A stretch of 64,000 bases of DNA from Nymphaea colorata (lineage: Eukaryota; Streptophyta; Magnoliopsida; Nymphaeales; Nymphaeaceae): assembly GCF_008831285.2 (NCBI RefSeq), contig NC_045144.1:7911886-7975885 (forward strand). The letters are read 5' to 3'. Below the pieces are notes generated by a model. The model made no database searches and was not told the origin of the DNA. It was given only the letters and a program-made list of their open reading frames with translations. Positions within the stretch are counted from its first letter, which is position 1; each line of letters opens with the position of its first letter. Both the position numbers and the translations under genes were made by a program. Below are positions 22,461 through 33,403 of the stretch, in pieces.

Positions 22461-23736
22461 GGACAACACCTCTACACATCAAAGTAGTATAACATGGAGA
22501 TGAGAGGTTGATTCATATTCTCCAAATAAAAGTTATTCACGAAGTTAATTGGATCTGAATTTCATACTGTCTTTTCTCCATCTGATTAACCCTACCGTGC
22601 CCAAACGTGCCCAAATCTCGCATGGCACCACATGGCAAGGTCAAAGACAGTAGTAGGCGGTGTTCAAATTTTATATGCGTCATCTCTTGCTCTTACCGAC
22701 ATATTATGATGTAACCGTTTAATGGATTTTCCAAGTAAAATTAAATACTTTTAAATTTGTTTGATATTCTTAGTTTGATGTATCAGAGATTCTTATTCGG
22801 ATTCCATAATAAAACTATGCCACGTAAAACATATAAATTTAAGAGGTTATATTTTGGATTTAGAATTTGTATTGGATTTTAGGGTTGGTACGGATTTGTA
22901 TTTGAACTTGAATAGCAATTGGATCCTATTTGTTTTCGCCGGATCCGGCAAATTTTTGTATCCGTAACGGGTGGCGGCGGTAAACAGCGTCGGATCCAGG
23001 TGCGTTTTTGTTCATATGCCTTTTCTGTAGATTTAGGTCCATAGCTAAACGTGGAACTGAACTCCTAAGTTGGTCCGGATCAGAAAGCTTTACCACCGCC
23101 CTCTCTAAATACCCTTCACCTTCTCTACAAATACCGCTCGTGACGTAAGCCGGTTCGACCGTCGCCTGCGTCCCTTTTGTCCTTGTGAAGGGTTTTGATA
23201 GGGGTTTAGGCGACCAGCCAAATCTCCCCATAGTTTTCGCGCGCTCGTTTCTAAAGACCCACGGTTCCTCCCGTTCTGGATTCAGGATTCTTTGACGGTA
23301 AGCGTTCAAATTTTCCCGTGGCGTTCAAGTTTCTCTGTGGTTGTCCATTCTCTTGATCGTCGATTATGCCCTCCAATTTGCTATAGTAGTCTAGGATTTC
23401 TCGGTTTTCGATGGGAACATTAGGTTGTCCTCTGTGCAGGATGATTTCTTCTTTTTTGCTTTTGAATATTTTTCGGAGGGAAGCCCTAAGAAATCTTGGG
23501 GAATTTGTGGGTACTTTTCTTCTGATTGATCCATAGTCTCTGGTCCCGCATTGTTTGTAGATCAGTTTTGTTGAGGACTTTAATTATTGGCCATGATTGC
23601 TTCACTTGTTCCAATTCTTGAGAACGGAGATCTTTTGGATGAAGTTGAGGGGGCGGATGGGACATTCGTAAGGAAAATGGGGTTTCTGCGTTGGAAGCTC
23701 AGAGGAGGCATTTGAAAGTGGCCCTCAAGTTAGATT

Positions 23737-24911
23737 TTGAATATGACTGTTGGCGGCGGGGAGAGTCGAAGAGTTAGATGCCTAGGCGACAGCGCCTGTG
23801 GCAGTGGTCGAGGAGACTTTGCCCGAGCTGTTGCTCTGATTAATGTGGCCCAGATATGTGAAAGTGTGGGCTATCAGGCATTTAGGCAATCAGCACTTGT
23901 GTCGCTAGCAGATATTTCGATTGGGTACATTCGAGATCTTGGAAGATCTGCTTGCTTTCACGCCAATTCATCTGGAAGGACCGAGTCCAACGTGAATGAT
24001 GTCATTCGGGCTCTTAAAGAGCTCATTGTTCTGTTGGGTTTTCTGACGTGTCTGAAAGCAGCCGCTGCAGCCTCTCAGGATCTGGTCTCATTAAAGAAAT
24101 CATGCAGTACGCAAGCTTGGTGGAGGAGGTACCATTTGTTCTTGATGTACCACGTTTTCCGATTATCAGGGACTGTAGATTGGCCCCAAATTTCTTGAGA
24201 ATTGGTGAGGCTTTCCTTGGTGCACATATTCCATCTTGGTTGCCTGCTTTTCCTGATTCTCACACTTATAGGAGTACGCCTGTTTGGAATGAGAGGGCAA
24301 CAGAACCATGGACAGATAAAATTGAGCAGTCAAGGCAACGGAGGAAGGCAGAGAGGTCACTGGTGAATTTACAGCAGAGATTGATGTGTAACGGGACCAC
24401 AATAACAGCGTTTAATTTGGTGGATGGGGATTTTGGGGTTAGAGGAAAACATAAAGAGGAGAAGCGGATTGAAAACAAAGCATTCAGCTTGGTAGATGGG
24501 GATTTTGGGATTAAAGGAAAACTCAAAGATGTGAAGCAGATTGAAAATCCTTTTCTGGCACCACCTCTTTCATTTGGAGAGGAGGAGGTGTCTCACGTTA
24601 CTCTTCTCCCCAGACTTTCTTACCATTGTAATGTTGATGGCCAACCTAGTCTTCCCTCAGTGATTGAGACATTCTGCCCAGTTATTGAAACAACGAAAAA
24701 TGGACGTGGGATGTCAAGTGGTAATGGTGGTCCAACAAATGAACAAGTTCTTCCCAGTGATCGACCAGCTGCAAATTTTAAACTGGTGTCCCCAAAAAAT
24801 GTGTCCGGCTCCTCTATGGGAATGAATGTTAAGAATTTGCAGAATTCTGGCAAGAACCCCCATTGGTTCCCAAGGGATGAGGACAAGGATGACAAGAAAA
24901 GAAGAGCATAA
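23737..24911 (+). pseudogene. TAF8: TAF8 pseudogene (TFIID subunit 8)
   Basis: Damaged duplicate of the intact TAF8 at 50553-51779. The first 91 or so codons hold the histone-fold region (FARAVALINVAQICESVG and ISIGYIRDLG). One C is then missing after 24024 relative to the intact copy (GAGCTCATTG versus GAGCTCCATTG), so the frame shifts. The rest continues in another frame from about 24048 (LIKEIMQYASL, RFPIIRDCRLAPNFLRIG, SWLPAFPDSHTY). At the end TAA (24909-24911) replaces the GAA codon of the intact copy, removing the last 17 residues. The TATA motifs of the intact copy's promoter are also altered here (CTCTCTAAATAC and CTCTACAAATAC near 23101-23136). It may be transcribed but should not make full-length TAF8. 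Confidence 0.92.
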
Positions 24912-26259
24912 CAAATACTTAAGGAAGCAATAGAAAATCCACAAGAACTTGCTCAGTTGTAATGATTTTTGTTGTTCGAGTTTGGCCATTTTCTTTGTAG
25001 AGTATGGTACTAAATGAGCTCACTTGATATGTGGTAATTGCTTGGTCACCTTATAACCAGAGGAAATTGTGGTTTACACGGGAAGTACGTTGTTGTTGAA
25101 AATCTGTGACATTGTTGCTCAAGATTATTCTATTTCACATTGGCAGGTTCAGTGTAAGGTACAAGTATCTCTATTCTTGCTGAAATGAGATATTTTGCAC
25201 AATCTATTCTTTAGAAAAGACTTCATTTCTCTTAATTTGGCTCTCCAAGAGTTGTGGATTTCTTTCCTTTCCTATTCTTGCAATTTTCTCTTCATGTGGA
25301 CAAGGAGAGAAGGTTCCATTTAAACCTTCTCTTTGTTGGGTTTGTTCATACACGGGAAATGTGAAGTTTTAGTTTTTTTTTTTTTTTTAAGCTGTCGTTA
25401 TTATTTAGGGGGAAAACAAAGACATTATTATTTTTTTATTTGGAACATGGAATTTGATATGTTGCAAGACAAATGATAGTGGATGTAGTACTGACTTCTT
25501 CTTGAACTAATCTGTGATCAAACGTGATTGCTAGACATGTCTGCTCAATCGAAAAAACTGCTGTGGGGATCTTATTTAATTTCAAGTTGATACCACAATC
25601 TGTAGATTAGTTTATCAATTTTTGTTTGCCACTAGTACTAAGTGAAACCTTGTGTAGAGTTTTAGAGATGAACCAATTCAAAGTTTTTCATGTCAACAAT
25701 TAGGTTTGTGTGAGTTTCAAACTTTCACCCACTGAATATAATACTTTTTCATGGTATTTCTCACCGCCAAGACTGATGTGGTGCTTGAAGGTATCTGTCA
25801 TATCGTCAAGACATCCAGCCAGAAACTGTTATCAACATTGAGTTTATGTGATCAACCACATTTCCAAAACTTCGTAGTTACTTAAACATGATTCAACTGG
25901 ATTCTTTCTAGCCTTGCAATAATGTTGTCGTCAATCACAAATTGCTGGAGAGTGTGAGACTCTGATATGGAAAGCATCTTTGAAATAGTCGAACCTGTAT
26001 AACTTGTCCCCAACATCATCAGTGGTTTTGTTAATGACCCATCATTTGCGGATTTAGTTTTTGTTCCTGCTGCATTTTTTTTTGCACAAATATGGCCTTG
26101 ACACTTTTGAGTTTAGGTAAAATCGTTACATTTCAATAACCTTGACTTTTTGAACCGATGATGTGTCTAAAACGTGAAAAATGTTTATAAAAAATTATAA
26201 AAATTGCCAATGTTATTGGAGTGTTCTTCTCCCAATTGGCATTGGCTTTCATTTGTGTA

Positions 26260-26545
26260 CATGCACACTGGTGGGAATTTACAATGCCAGTCCCTCCTTG
26301 ATCCTATTCATGACATTCACAAAACATTCAAAGCAAGAGTAGAAGGAAAAAGAAAGAGAAAGAGTGACCTTGGTGTCGGTGGTGAGCCAGTCAGCATGCT
26401 GACCAGAAAAAGATGCAACAACAAATACCGAAGGGAGCTGTAATACGAAGTTAAGACCAGAGAAAGAGGAGGAAGAAAGAGATGAACCGAAACAAAGAAA
26501 GAGATGATACAGTCTTCAATCATATCTCCTTGTTTAATTGGTGCC
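26260..26545 (-). repeat. Repeat family X, copy 2 (partial)
   Basis: Inverted partial copy matching the middle of family X (AACTTCGTATTACAGCTCCC and TGCATCTTTTTCTGGTC on the minus strand). It sits inside segmental unit A. The corresponding place in unit B (about 53210-53320) keeps only fragments, so the element was present before the duplication and later partly deleted in B, or it was deleted during the duplication. Confidence 0.65.
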
Positions 26546-26952
26546 AAGTTGAACGACGTGAAAACGTCAAGTTACGTGCGTGAATGAAAGGTCAATGTGA
26601 TTGCTAGATCAGTTTCCTTGTAACAACCCTAAAGTCAGTGATAGCAATGGTTTATCTTGCTTACTACCGTATTGCAACTGTGACTCTGACCTCGTCAAGT
26701 ATTATATCTTGTGCAAACGTTAATGAATAAACTTGTTTCATGTTTGTATGTGCATACCCTGACATTCTAATCTTTCTCTTCTTGTTCCTTTCCTCTGGTT
26801 CAATGTGATTTAATAGGAGTGAAGAAAATGAAAGATGGACATATAAACGAGAATTACACAAGGATTGGTTGTTGTCAACATCTAATAGATGTCGACCTAC
26901 CACGCCCGAGCCACTGGCATTGCCCTAGGTTTGCCTGAAACTGATTATTAAT

Positions 26953-27760
26953 TGGCTAGGCCAGCCTCGATGCCCGGTCTTAGTTTTGGCCCATAGTCCT
27001 AGTTTTGCCCTAGCCTCACTCTTCGTTTCGCGGGTCAGCTCTCTCCTCTTGCTTTGTGTTTCCCCAAGACACTTGAACGTCGTTGATGATTGAAGATCGC
27101 ATCATCTCTTTTTTCATCTTGGTTTATCTCTTTCTTCCTCATTTTTCTCTGGACTTAACTTGGTATTACAACCCCTTTTGTCCCGGTTGTTGCATCTTTT
27201 TTGGTCGGCATGTTGACTTACTCATCCTAGATTCCAAGGTCTCTATTTCTCTTTCTTTTACCCAATGTTGTAAAAAGCGTATCGTAAGCCATATCGGTCT
27301 GGCTTTAAGATACACTGTATCGTAAAATATTGTAACGTATCGTAACCATATCGTTTTTTTTAAATAATAAAAAAAAATGTAAAAAATTCTCAAAAAATAA
27401 TAAAAATTACCGTATCGTATGTATCGTAACTGTATCGTTGCCGTATCGTAATCGTATCGTACGATGCGGTGCCCGTATCGTAAATATACGATACGGGGGC
27501 TGTATCATATTGTATTGTACGTTCGATATGATACGTATCGTACGATACGGCTCCATATCGTACGATACGTGCAACACTGCTTTTACCTTCTAGTTTTGCT
27601 TTCAATGTTTTGTGTATGTGATGAATGAGGTCGGGTAGGGCAGACAACCAGTTATCGTCTCGAATCCCTGGAGTGTCAACTCACTGTGCTGCAAACGAGG
27701 AGTTATCGACGTGCAAGTTGAAGTACGGCGGTTGCAGCACCTCTAAGCACCAAAGGAGAA
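26953..27760 (+). repeat. Repeat family X, copy 3, split by a nested MITE
   Basis: Same landmarks as copy 1 (CGGTCTTAGTTTTGGCCCA, AACTTGGTATTACAACCCC, TTTTGTGTATGTGATGAATG, CACTGTGCTGCAAACGAGG). Between 27263 and 27579 it is interrupted by a hAT-type MITE, so family X is older than that insertion. Confidence 0.75.
27263..27579. mobile_element. hAT-type MITE rich in TATCGTA motifs, 8-bp target duplication
   Basis: The 317-bp element starts CAATGTTGTA and ends TGCAACACTG, so its ends are near-perfect inverted repeats (CARTGTTGYA). It is flanked by CTTTTACC on both sides (27255-27262 and 27580-27587), an exact 8-bp target duplication, as hAT elements make. The interior has no open frame. It contains more than a dozen TATCG motifs, mostly within CGTATCGTA, in both orientations, and an A-rich centre. 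It is inserted inside family X copy 3. Confidence 0.88.
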
Positions 27761-27807
27761 AAGAAATATGGACATATAAATGAGAGTTACACAAGGATTG
27801 ATAGTTG

Positions 27808-27881
27808 TCAGCATCTATTTTAGATGCCCTCCCCGCACTTCAAGTCAGCATCTATTTTAGATGCCCTCCCCGCACTTCAAC
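27808..27881 (+). repeat. 37-bp tandem duplication
   Basis: GTCAGCATCTATTTTAGATG followed by CCCTCCCCGCACTTCAA occurs twice in immediate succession with no visible difference, implying a recent slippage or unequal exchange. Confidence 0.85.
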
Positions 27882-28254
27882 TTGCGTGTCTGTGACCGTT
27901 GACTTAAACAAATAACCTGTTCCAAAACTCAAACAGGAGAACTTAGAGTGGGTTAGGCAGCTGTTTCTGTTTTGATTCACCGTTGACTGTGTTTTTGTAT
28001 AATAAAGGAAGTGGATTGTATGTACAAGTATGTGAAAATCTTATCACTTGGTACCGACACAATTTTGGACTCTCAAAGCAAGAGGATGGGAAGGCTTCGG
28101 CTCTCGGCCAGGTGGATGTTTTAATCCTCTCGCTCACTCAAAACTATAGGTCCTATATAAAAATTGGTGAAGTTGATCAGAAAAATCAGATTTTCATTGC
28201 CACTTTCTCCATCTTAGTCTCAAGCACAACATCCATAATGACAATAAAAAAAAT

Positions 28255-28755
28255 CATCACTTTGGGTGAGCGGGGTTTGAACCCACTGCCCAAAAGAGGC
28301 CAAAGCCTCCACCCAACCCATAATCCTCCATAGTACACGGTCTGCTTTGGTGCCTAGAGGTACTGCTCTCGCCGTGCTTCACCTTGCACGTCGATGACCC
28401 CTCATTTGCAGCACAGTGAGTTGATACTCCGAGGGTTTGAAACGGTGACTGGTTGTTTGCCAGCCCCTACCCGATTCCATTCATCACTTCACAAAATATT
28501 TAAAGCAAAACTAGAAGGAATAAGAAAGTGGGAGTCAGTGGTGAGCCAGTCAGCATGGCGACTAGAAAAAGATGCAGAAGCAGAGACCGAAGGGGGCTGT
28601 AATACCAAGTTAAGACCAAAGTAAGAGGAGGAAGAAAGAGATGAACCAAAACTAAAAAAGAGATGATACGGTCTTCAATCATCGACGATGTTCAAGTGAC
28701 TTGAGGAAACATAAAGCAGGAGGATTGAGCCATGAAATGTAGAGTGAGGCTTGGG
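28255..28755 (-). repeat. Repeat family X, copy 4
   Basis: Inverted copy with the fullest 3' part. On the minus strand it reads GTCACCGTTTCAAACCCTCG, CACTGTGCTGCAAATGAGG, GGCACCAAAGCAG and, near the end, GTGGGTTCAAACCCCGC followed by a T-rich tail. The two GTTTCAAACC/GGTTCAAACC motifs resemble the RNA polymerase III B box. It directly abuts the degenerate copia element. Confidence 0.7.
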
Positions 28756-30475
28756 TATTACAGGAGGATTGAGCCATGAAATGCCAAACAGATGTGAGAT
28801 TTTTGAAACAAACGTACTCTAATGACAAGAACGTTAGCAAGATCTTGCAGGTGGAAGAGGAATTACTTAATTTGCAACAGGATGATCAAAGTCTTATTCA
28901 GTACTTCGCCTCCATCAAGTCAATTTATGAAAGACGCGTTCTCCATGTGCCACATGCCACAAGACTCATGGTGAATAGTCTATGGTAGCCAAGTTTCTAT
29001 GGGGGCTCTCTCCTGAATGCCCAGTAGCAAAGACACATATGTTGACTGGAGTAGAAATCCTTGACCTAGCTAAGGCTTACAACAAACTTAGACGTCTTGT
29101 TGTTGTGACCCATTTTTAGCTTTCCATTGATGCTCTTGCCTCTGCCTTGGTAGCTTCAAAAGACCATGGGGAAATTTTCTTCTGAGGGAGGGGCCCAGAC
29201 CGAGGGTCAGGAGGAGGTTGTGGGAGATTTCAGTGCACCTAATATGAGAAAATAGGGCGTTTGGAAGACAGATGTTGGGATAAGCATGGTCGTCCTTCCG
29301 CTACCTTCTAGGTAGAGGTGTTGCATCGAAGCAGGGCAAAAATTCATTATAATCTCTTGTTGGATCTGTCTAGGCTGCTTCATTGGTGGTAGAGGGGTCT
29401 TCGTCTCTTTCCATCTTGATACTTTGACTGTGAATATCAACAAGTCACAGTATGAGCAGTTCTTCGCACATAGATCTATTCAGTCGTTGGCTGCCATAGG
29501 TATGATAGGCAGTGCTATGTCTGCGAATACTGCTCCACATGATACAAGTATTATTTGGATTATTGATTCAGGGGCATCGAAACACTTTTGTAGTAGATCT
29601 TCATTGATTACCTTGCTCTGAAACTTCCAGATTGCAGATGGTCTCTTATTATGGGTTATAAAGATGTTAAGAATTCTCAGTCTATGACAATTCCTAATGT
29701 ATTATATGCTTCTAAGTTTCCCACTAATCTTTTTATCAGTCAGATAGTTGACTAATGACTTCATTGTCGTGTTACATTTGACTCTGGTTTATGTTCATTT
29801 CAGAATTTGCAAACTGGGAAGATGATTGATGGAGGCTATGAGAAATGGGGCATCTACATCCTATCTGAATCTGTGGGTATTGCAACTTCCTTGACTTCTT
29901 TATTGTCCTCCTCCTTCCAGCGGCATTTCAGATTAGGTCATCCATCCGCCTTCAAGCTCTGTCACCGACTTCCTCATCTGTCAGTATCAGAGTCGTTCTA
30001 GTGTGAAGCCTGTCAATTTGGCAAGCACACCCATAGCAATTATTAATCAAGTCTTAGTCCGTCTAGTCGCAGACTATTTGATTTACTTCATGTTGATGTG
30101 TGGGGTCTTGACAGAATTGCTAGTAGGTTTAGACTCTGTTATTTTTTTGTCATTGTTGATGATTATTCTTGAATCACTTCGGTTTTTCTTTTGAAAGAAA
30201 GGTCTAAAGTCATATGTACTATGAAGAGCTTTATTAATGAAATAAAGACCCAGTTTAGTATTCTTGTTAAAAGCATTCACATTGATAACACTCTTGAGTT
30301 CAAGTTATCTATCTTAATGAATTTTTACTATGATAATGACATTTATCCTCAGTTTACTTGTCCTCATACCTCCCAGCAAAATAGAGTAGCTGAGCCAAAA
30401 TATCACTAACTTTTAAATGTTGTGCGTTCCTTAATGCTTCATACTCATTTTCCTGCATATTTTTGGGGAGATGTG

Positions 30476-30752
30476 TGTTAAGATTGTATGATTTGGATCG
30501 GGTCAACCAGACCCGACCCATCTTCTCCACACGCCCAATCATAATGGGCGGTGGCATACTTGTATTTTTTAACATTGTTTTGTGTACTTTGTTGTATACC
30601 AAATCAGTATATAAGAATATCAAGAGGCAAACGTTAGGGTTGTTGCTCTCTTTCTTCCCTCTCTCTCTCTCTCGTACGTGCAGCCCGTTCCTCTTCTTCT
30701 CCTCTTGCATCTAACTATCTGGTGGTTTGGCATTCGATATCAAAATCTCACA
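30476..30752 (+). mobile_element. Nested LTR-like insertion (possible solo LTR)
   Basis: The integrase reading FWGD..VILTACYL is split here by 277 bp of unrelated sequence. The insert starts TGTTAAG and ends CTCACA, giving the TG...CA ends of an LTR. It is flanked by ATGTG (30471-30475) and ATGTC (30753-30757), a near-matching 5-bp duplication. It contains a TATA-like GTATATAAG (about 30608) and a CT-rich leader. It has no coding capacity and fits a solo LTR of a different element. Confidence 0.55.
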
Positions 30753-32993
30753 ATGTCATCCTCACTGCCTGTTACTTGACCAACCGTTTACTCTCATCCT
30801 TCATTGACAACCAGCTTCCCCTTAAGCTTGTGTACCCACAAATACTCTTTTTTCCAATCGCTCTCAAAATATTTGGTTGCACATGCTTTGTTTTGCACAT
30901 GCTTTGTTTACATCTTAGGGCCTGTACCTGATAAATTGGCTACTCAAACAATTAAGTGTATCTTTGTTGGCTGCTTTAGAAATCATAAAGGTTACAAATG
31001 CTTTGGCCCATTGTCTCAAAAAGAGTATATCAATACAAATGTCACATTCTTTGAGTCTTAACCTTATTATAGTCCTTCTCCTACCTCTACTGAGATGTCA
31101 TGATCATCTGACCTACTACCTATCCCTCCCAATCCATTGGAGTCATCCCCACGCGAGTTTCCTTCTAGTGAGTCTCATTCTGGTGTTTTTCCAAGTTTCG
31201 TGATCCTCCGCTGGTCCACACACGTCGACAGGATCACTCTTATGATCATTCCCCAACTTCTTCTCAGGAGCTAGGTATATTTGACGTGAGTATACCTAGT
31301 CCATTTGAGCCCACTATAGATATATTTGATTCCTGTCAGGACTTGCCTATTGCTCATCGCAAAGGCAAGCGACGATGTACTTTTGCATCTCATATCTCAT
31401 TTTGTTTCTATTGCCGGTGTTGGCCAGAGTATGCAACAGTTTATTCAAGCTCTGACTGTCCATGGTAGTTTCTACTTGTCACTAAGAGACTTTATTAGAT
31501 ACCTAATGGAGACAAGCTATGCAAGATGAGATGGATACCTTGGTTCAATGGGGCACTTAAGAACTTGTTGATCTTCCTCCTGATTGTGACATTGTTGGCT
31601 CCAAGTGGGTATTCACCTTGAAATATCATTTTGATGGTTCTATGGAAAAATATAAAGCTAGGTTAGTTGCTAAGGGCTATACGCAGACCTATGGTGTTGA
31701 TTTCTTTGAGACTTCCTTGTTGCCTAGTTGGGAAACATCACTCTTATCATCTTCGTGGTTGTACACTACGATTGACATATGTACCAGCTTGATGTTAAAA
31801 ATGCTTTTTTGTATGGTGATTTCGATGAGACTGCCTGTATGCAACAACCACCAGGGTTTGAACGATAGGGGGAGTGTGGAAAAGTGTGTAAATTGAAGAA
31901 AGCTATATATGGACTCAAGTAGAGTCCTCATGCGTGATTCCACAAGTTCTCTGAGGTGGTCTCAAAGTGTGGCTTTGCAAGATCCCCTCTTGATCATTAT
32001 CTGTTTATCAAGAAGAATTCCAGGGTTATAACCATTCTAGTAGTTTATGTTGATGATGTTATTTTGATAGGCGACTTCAATCTAGAAATTTTTGATACAA
32101 AGTTGTTTATTCAAAAGCACTTTGTGACAAAAGATCTTACTCAACTACGATATTTTCTAGGAATAGAGGTTGCTCGTAACAGAGAAGGTGTATTTTTTAT
32201 TCCAACAGTTGTATGTTTTTGATTTATTGCATGACACCGCAATGCGAAAAGGTAAACTGGCCACTCTGTCTATGAATCTACACATACATCTTCATGATGA
32301 CCAATCATAATTAGTAGATTCTCGATCATATAAATCCCTTATTGGGAAGCTCCTCTATGTCCAAGCATTAGCTTTGCAGTGAGAAGCTAAGTCAATTCAT
32401 GGAAAGACCTAGGAAAATTCATTGGGATGCAACATTAATGGTGGTCAAATATTTGAAATCATCTTTAAGTAGATGACTTTTTGTTCACAAAAGACAAGAG
32501 CTTAAAAGTGGAAGCCTATAGTGATGCTGACTATGTTGGCTCAGTCGAAGGCAGAAAGTCTACCTCAGGATTCTGTGTAGTTGTGAGAGGCAATTTTATA
32601 TCGTGGAGAAGCAAAAAGCAAGGTGTGATGTCAAAATCTAGTGCAGAATTTGAGTACAGAGCTATGACTCAAACAACGGCTGAACTGACTTCGGCCAAAT
32701 CCATGCTATCTACATAAGTGTGTCAATTCCTCTTTTCATGAGGATGTATATGAGGATCTAGTTTGACAATAGAGCAGTCACATGCATTGCAAACAATCCA
32801 GTTTTTTATGAGAGAACTAAACATATTGAAGTAGATTGCCATTACATTCGGGACCTTGTTTAAGGAGGAACCATAGCCATGATTCATGTATCATTTGAAG
32901 ATCAAACTGCATGTCTTCACCAAGCTCTTTCTATTAGTGATTTCTCTAGATGTTATGACAAGTTGAGCATGATTAATATGTATGCTTCAGTTT

Positions 32994-33002
32994 GAGGGGG
33001 AG
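32994..33002 (+). other. Polypurine tract of the degenerate copia element
   Basis: GAGGGGGAG immediately before the LTR start (TGTTG), the standard site for plus-strand priming in copia elements. Confidence 0.85.
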
Positions 33003-33304
33003 TGTTGAATTAGAAGACTTTAAGTTTTTAGGTGGTCCTTTGCAATATTTAATAGTTAGGAGTTCTCTTTAAACATTTCTCTATTTTTGGTTGATATTAT
33101 TTTTAAGTCTCTATTGCTGCGTTAATCTATTTATTATTGATATTAGGTTAGTTAATAAGAAGATTTTATCTCCCTAAGACTGCTAGCTGTAACAATTACG
33201 ACAAAGAGGGCATGAATATGCTGAAGAATGAAGTATTTGTGATTTTGTACGACAATCAAGAACCTAGTTAGTTTTACTGTTCTCCTATGTGGGAATAGAC
33301 AACA
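33003..33304 (+). repeat. 3' LTR of the degenerate copia element
   Basis: It begins TGTTGAATTAG right after the polypurine tract and ends GACAACA, so its ends are TGTTG...CAACA inverted repeats. Its right end is only 99 bp before the start codon of the CDC48B-like gene. Confidence 0.75.
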
Positions 33305-33403
33305 TTAGCAAACATGAAAATAATCCAGAAAATATGTTCATCCAATTTGGTACCGGGATTGAGATTTTATTGGGTTTATGGTTTTGTGAGCCTAGGGGCT
33401 AAG

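Larger units (their letters stand above)
22511..26620 (+). repeat. Segmental duplication unit A (partner 49321-53417)
   Basis: A stretch of about 4.1 kb is collinear and highly similar to 49321-53417, in the same orientation. It includes promoter, leader, TAF8 coding region and about 1.7 kb of 3' flank, ending near AGATCAGTTTCCTT. The outer sequences differ on both sides. This copy retains a family X insertion (26260-26545) that is mostly deleted in unit B. Confidence 0.9.
28760..33304 (+). mobile_element. Degenerate Ty1/copia retrotransposon, 5'-truncated
   Basis: Fragments in the canonical copia order lie in shifting frames with many stops. Gag (28840-29110) includes LLNLQQDDQSLIQYF and a decayed zinc knuckle (about 29230-29300). 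Protease (about 29550-29620) has WIIDSGASKHF. A GAG-pre-integrase motif lies near 29920-29980 (HFRLGHPS). Integrase runs 30050-31060 and is interrupted by a nested insertion at 30476-30752. Reverse transcriptase (31590-32190) has [18 protein letters not shown] and VYVDDVILIGD. RNase H (32500-32900) has YSDADYVGS and KSTSGFC. The element ends with a polypurine tract (32994-33002) and a 3' LTR (33003-33304). I could not find a 5' LTR; the left end meets family X copy 4. It has no intact protein. Confidence 0.9.

Noticed and set aside
22926-23309. Minus-strand 127-codon frame upstream of the TAF8 pseudogene (similar frame at 49910-50285)
   Set aside because: It lies antisense to the TAF8 leader and promoter and is duplicated only because the whole segment is; no family resemblance.
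24166-24989. Minus-strand frames across TAF8 copies
   Set aside because: Antisense shadows of the TAF8 coding sequence.
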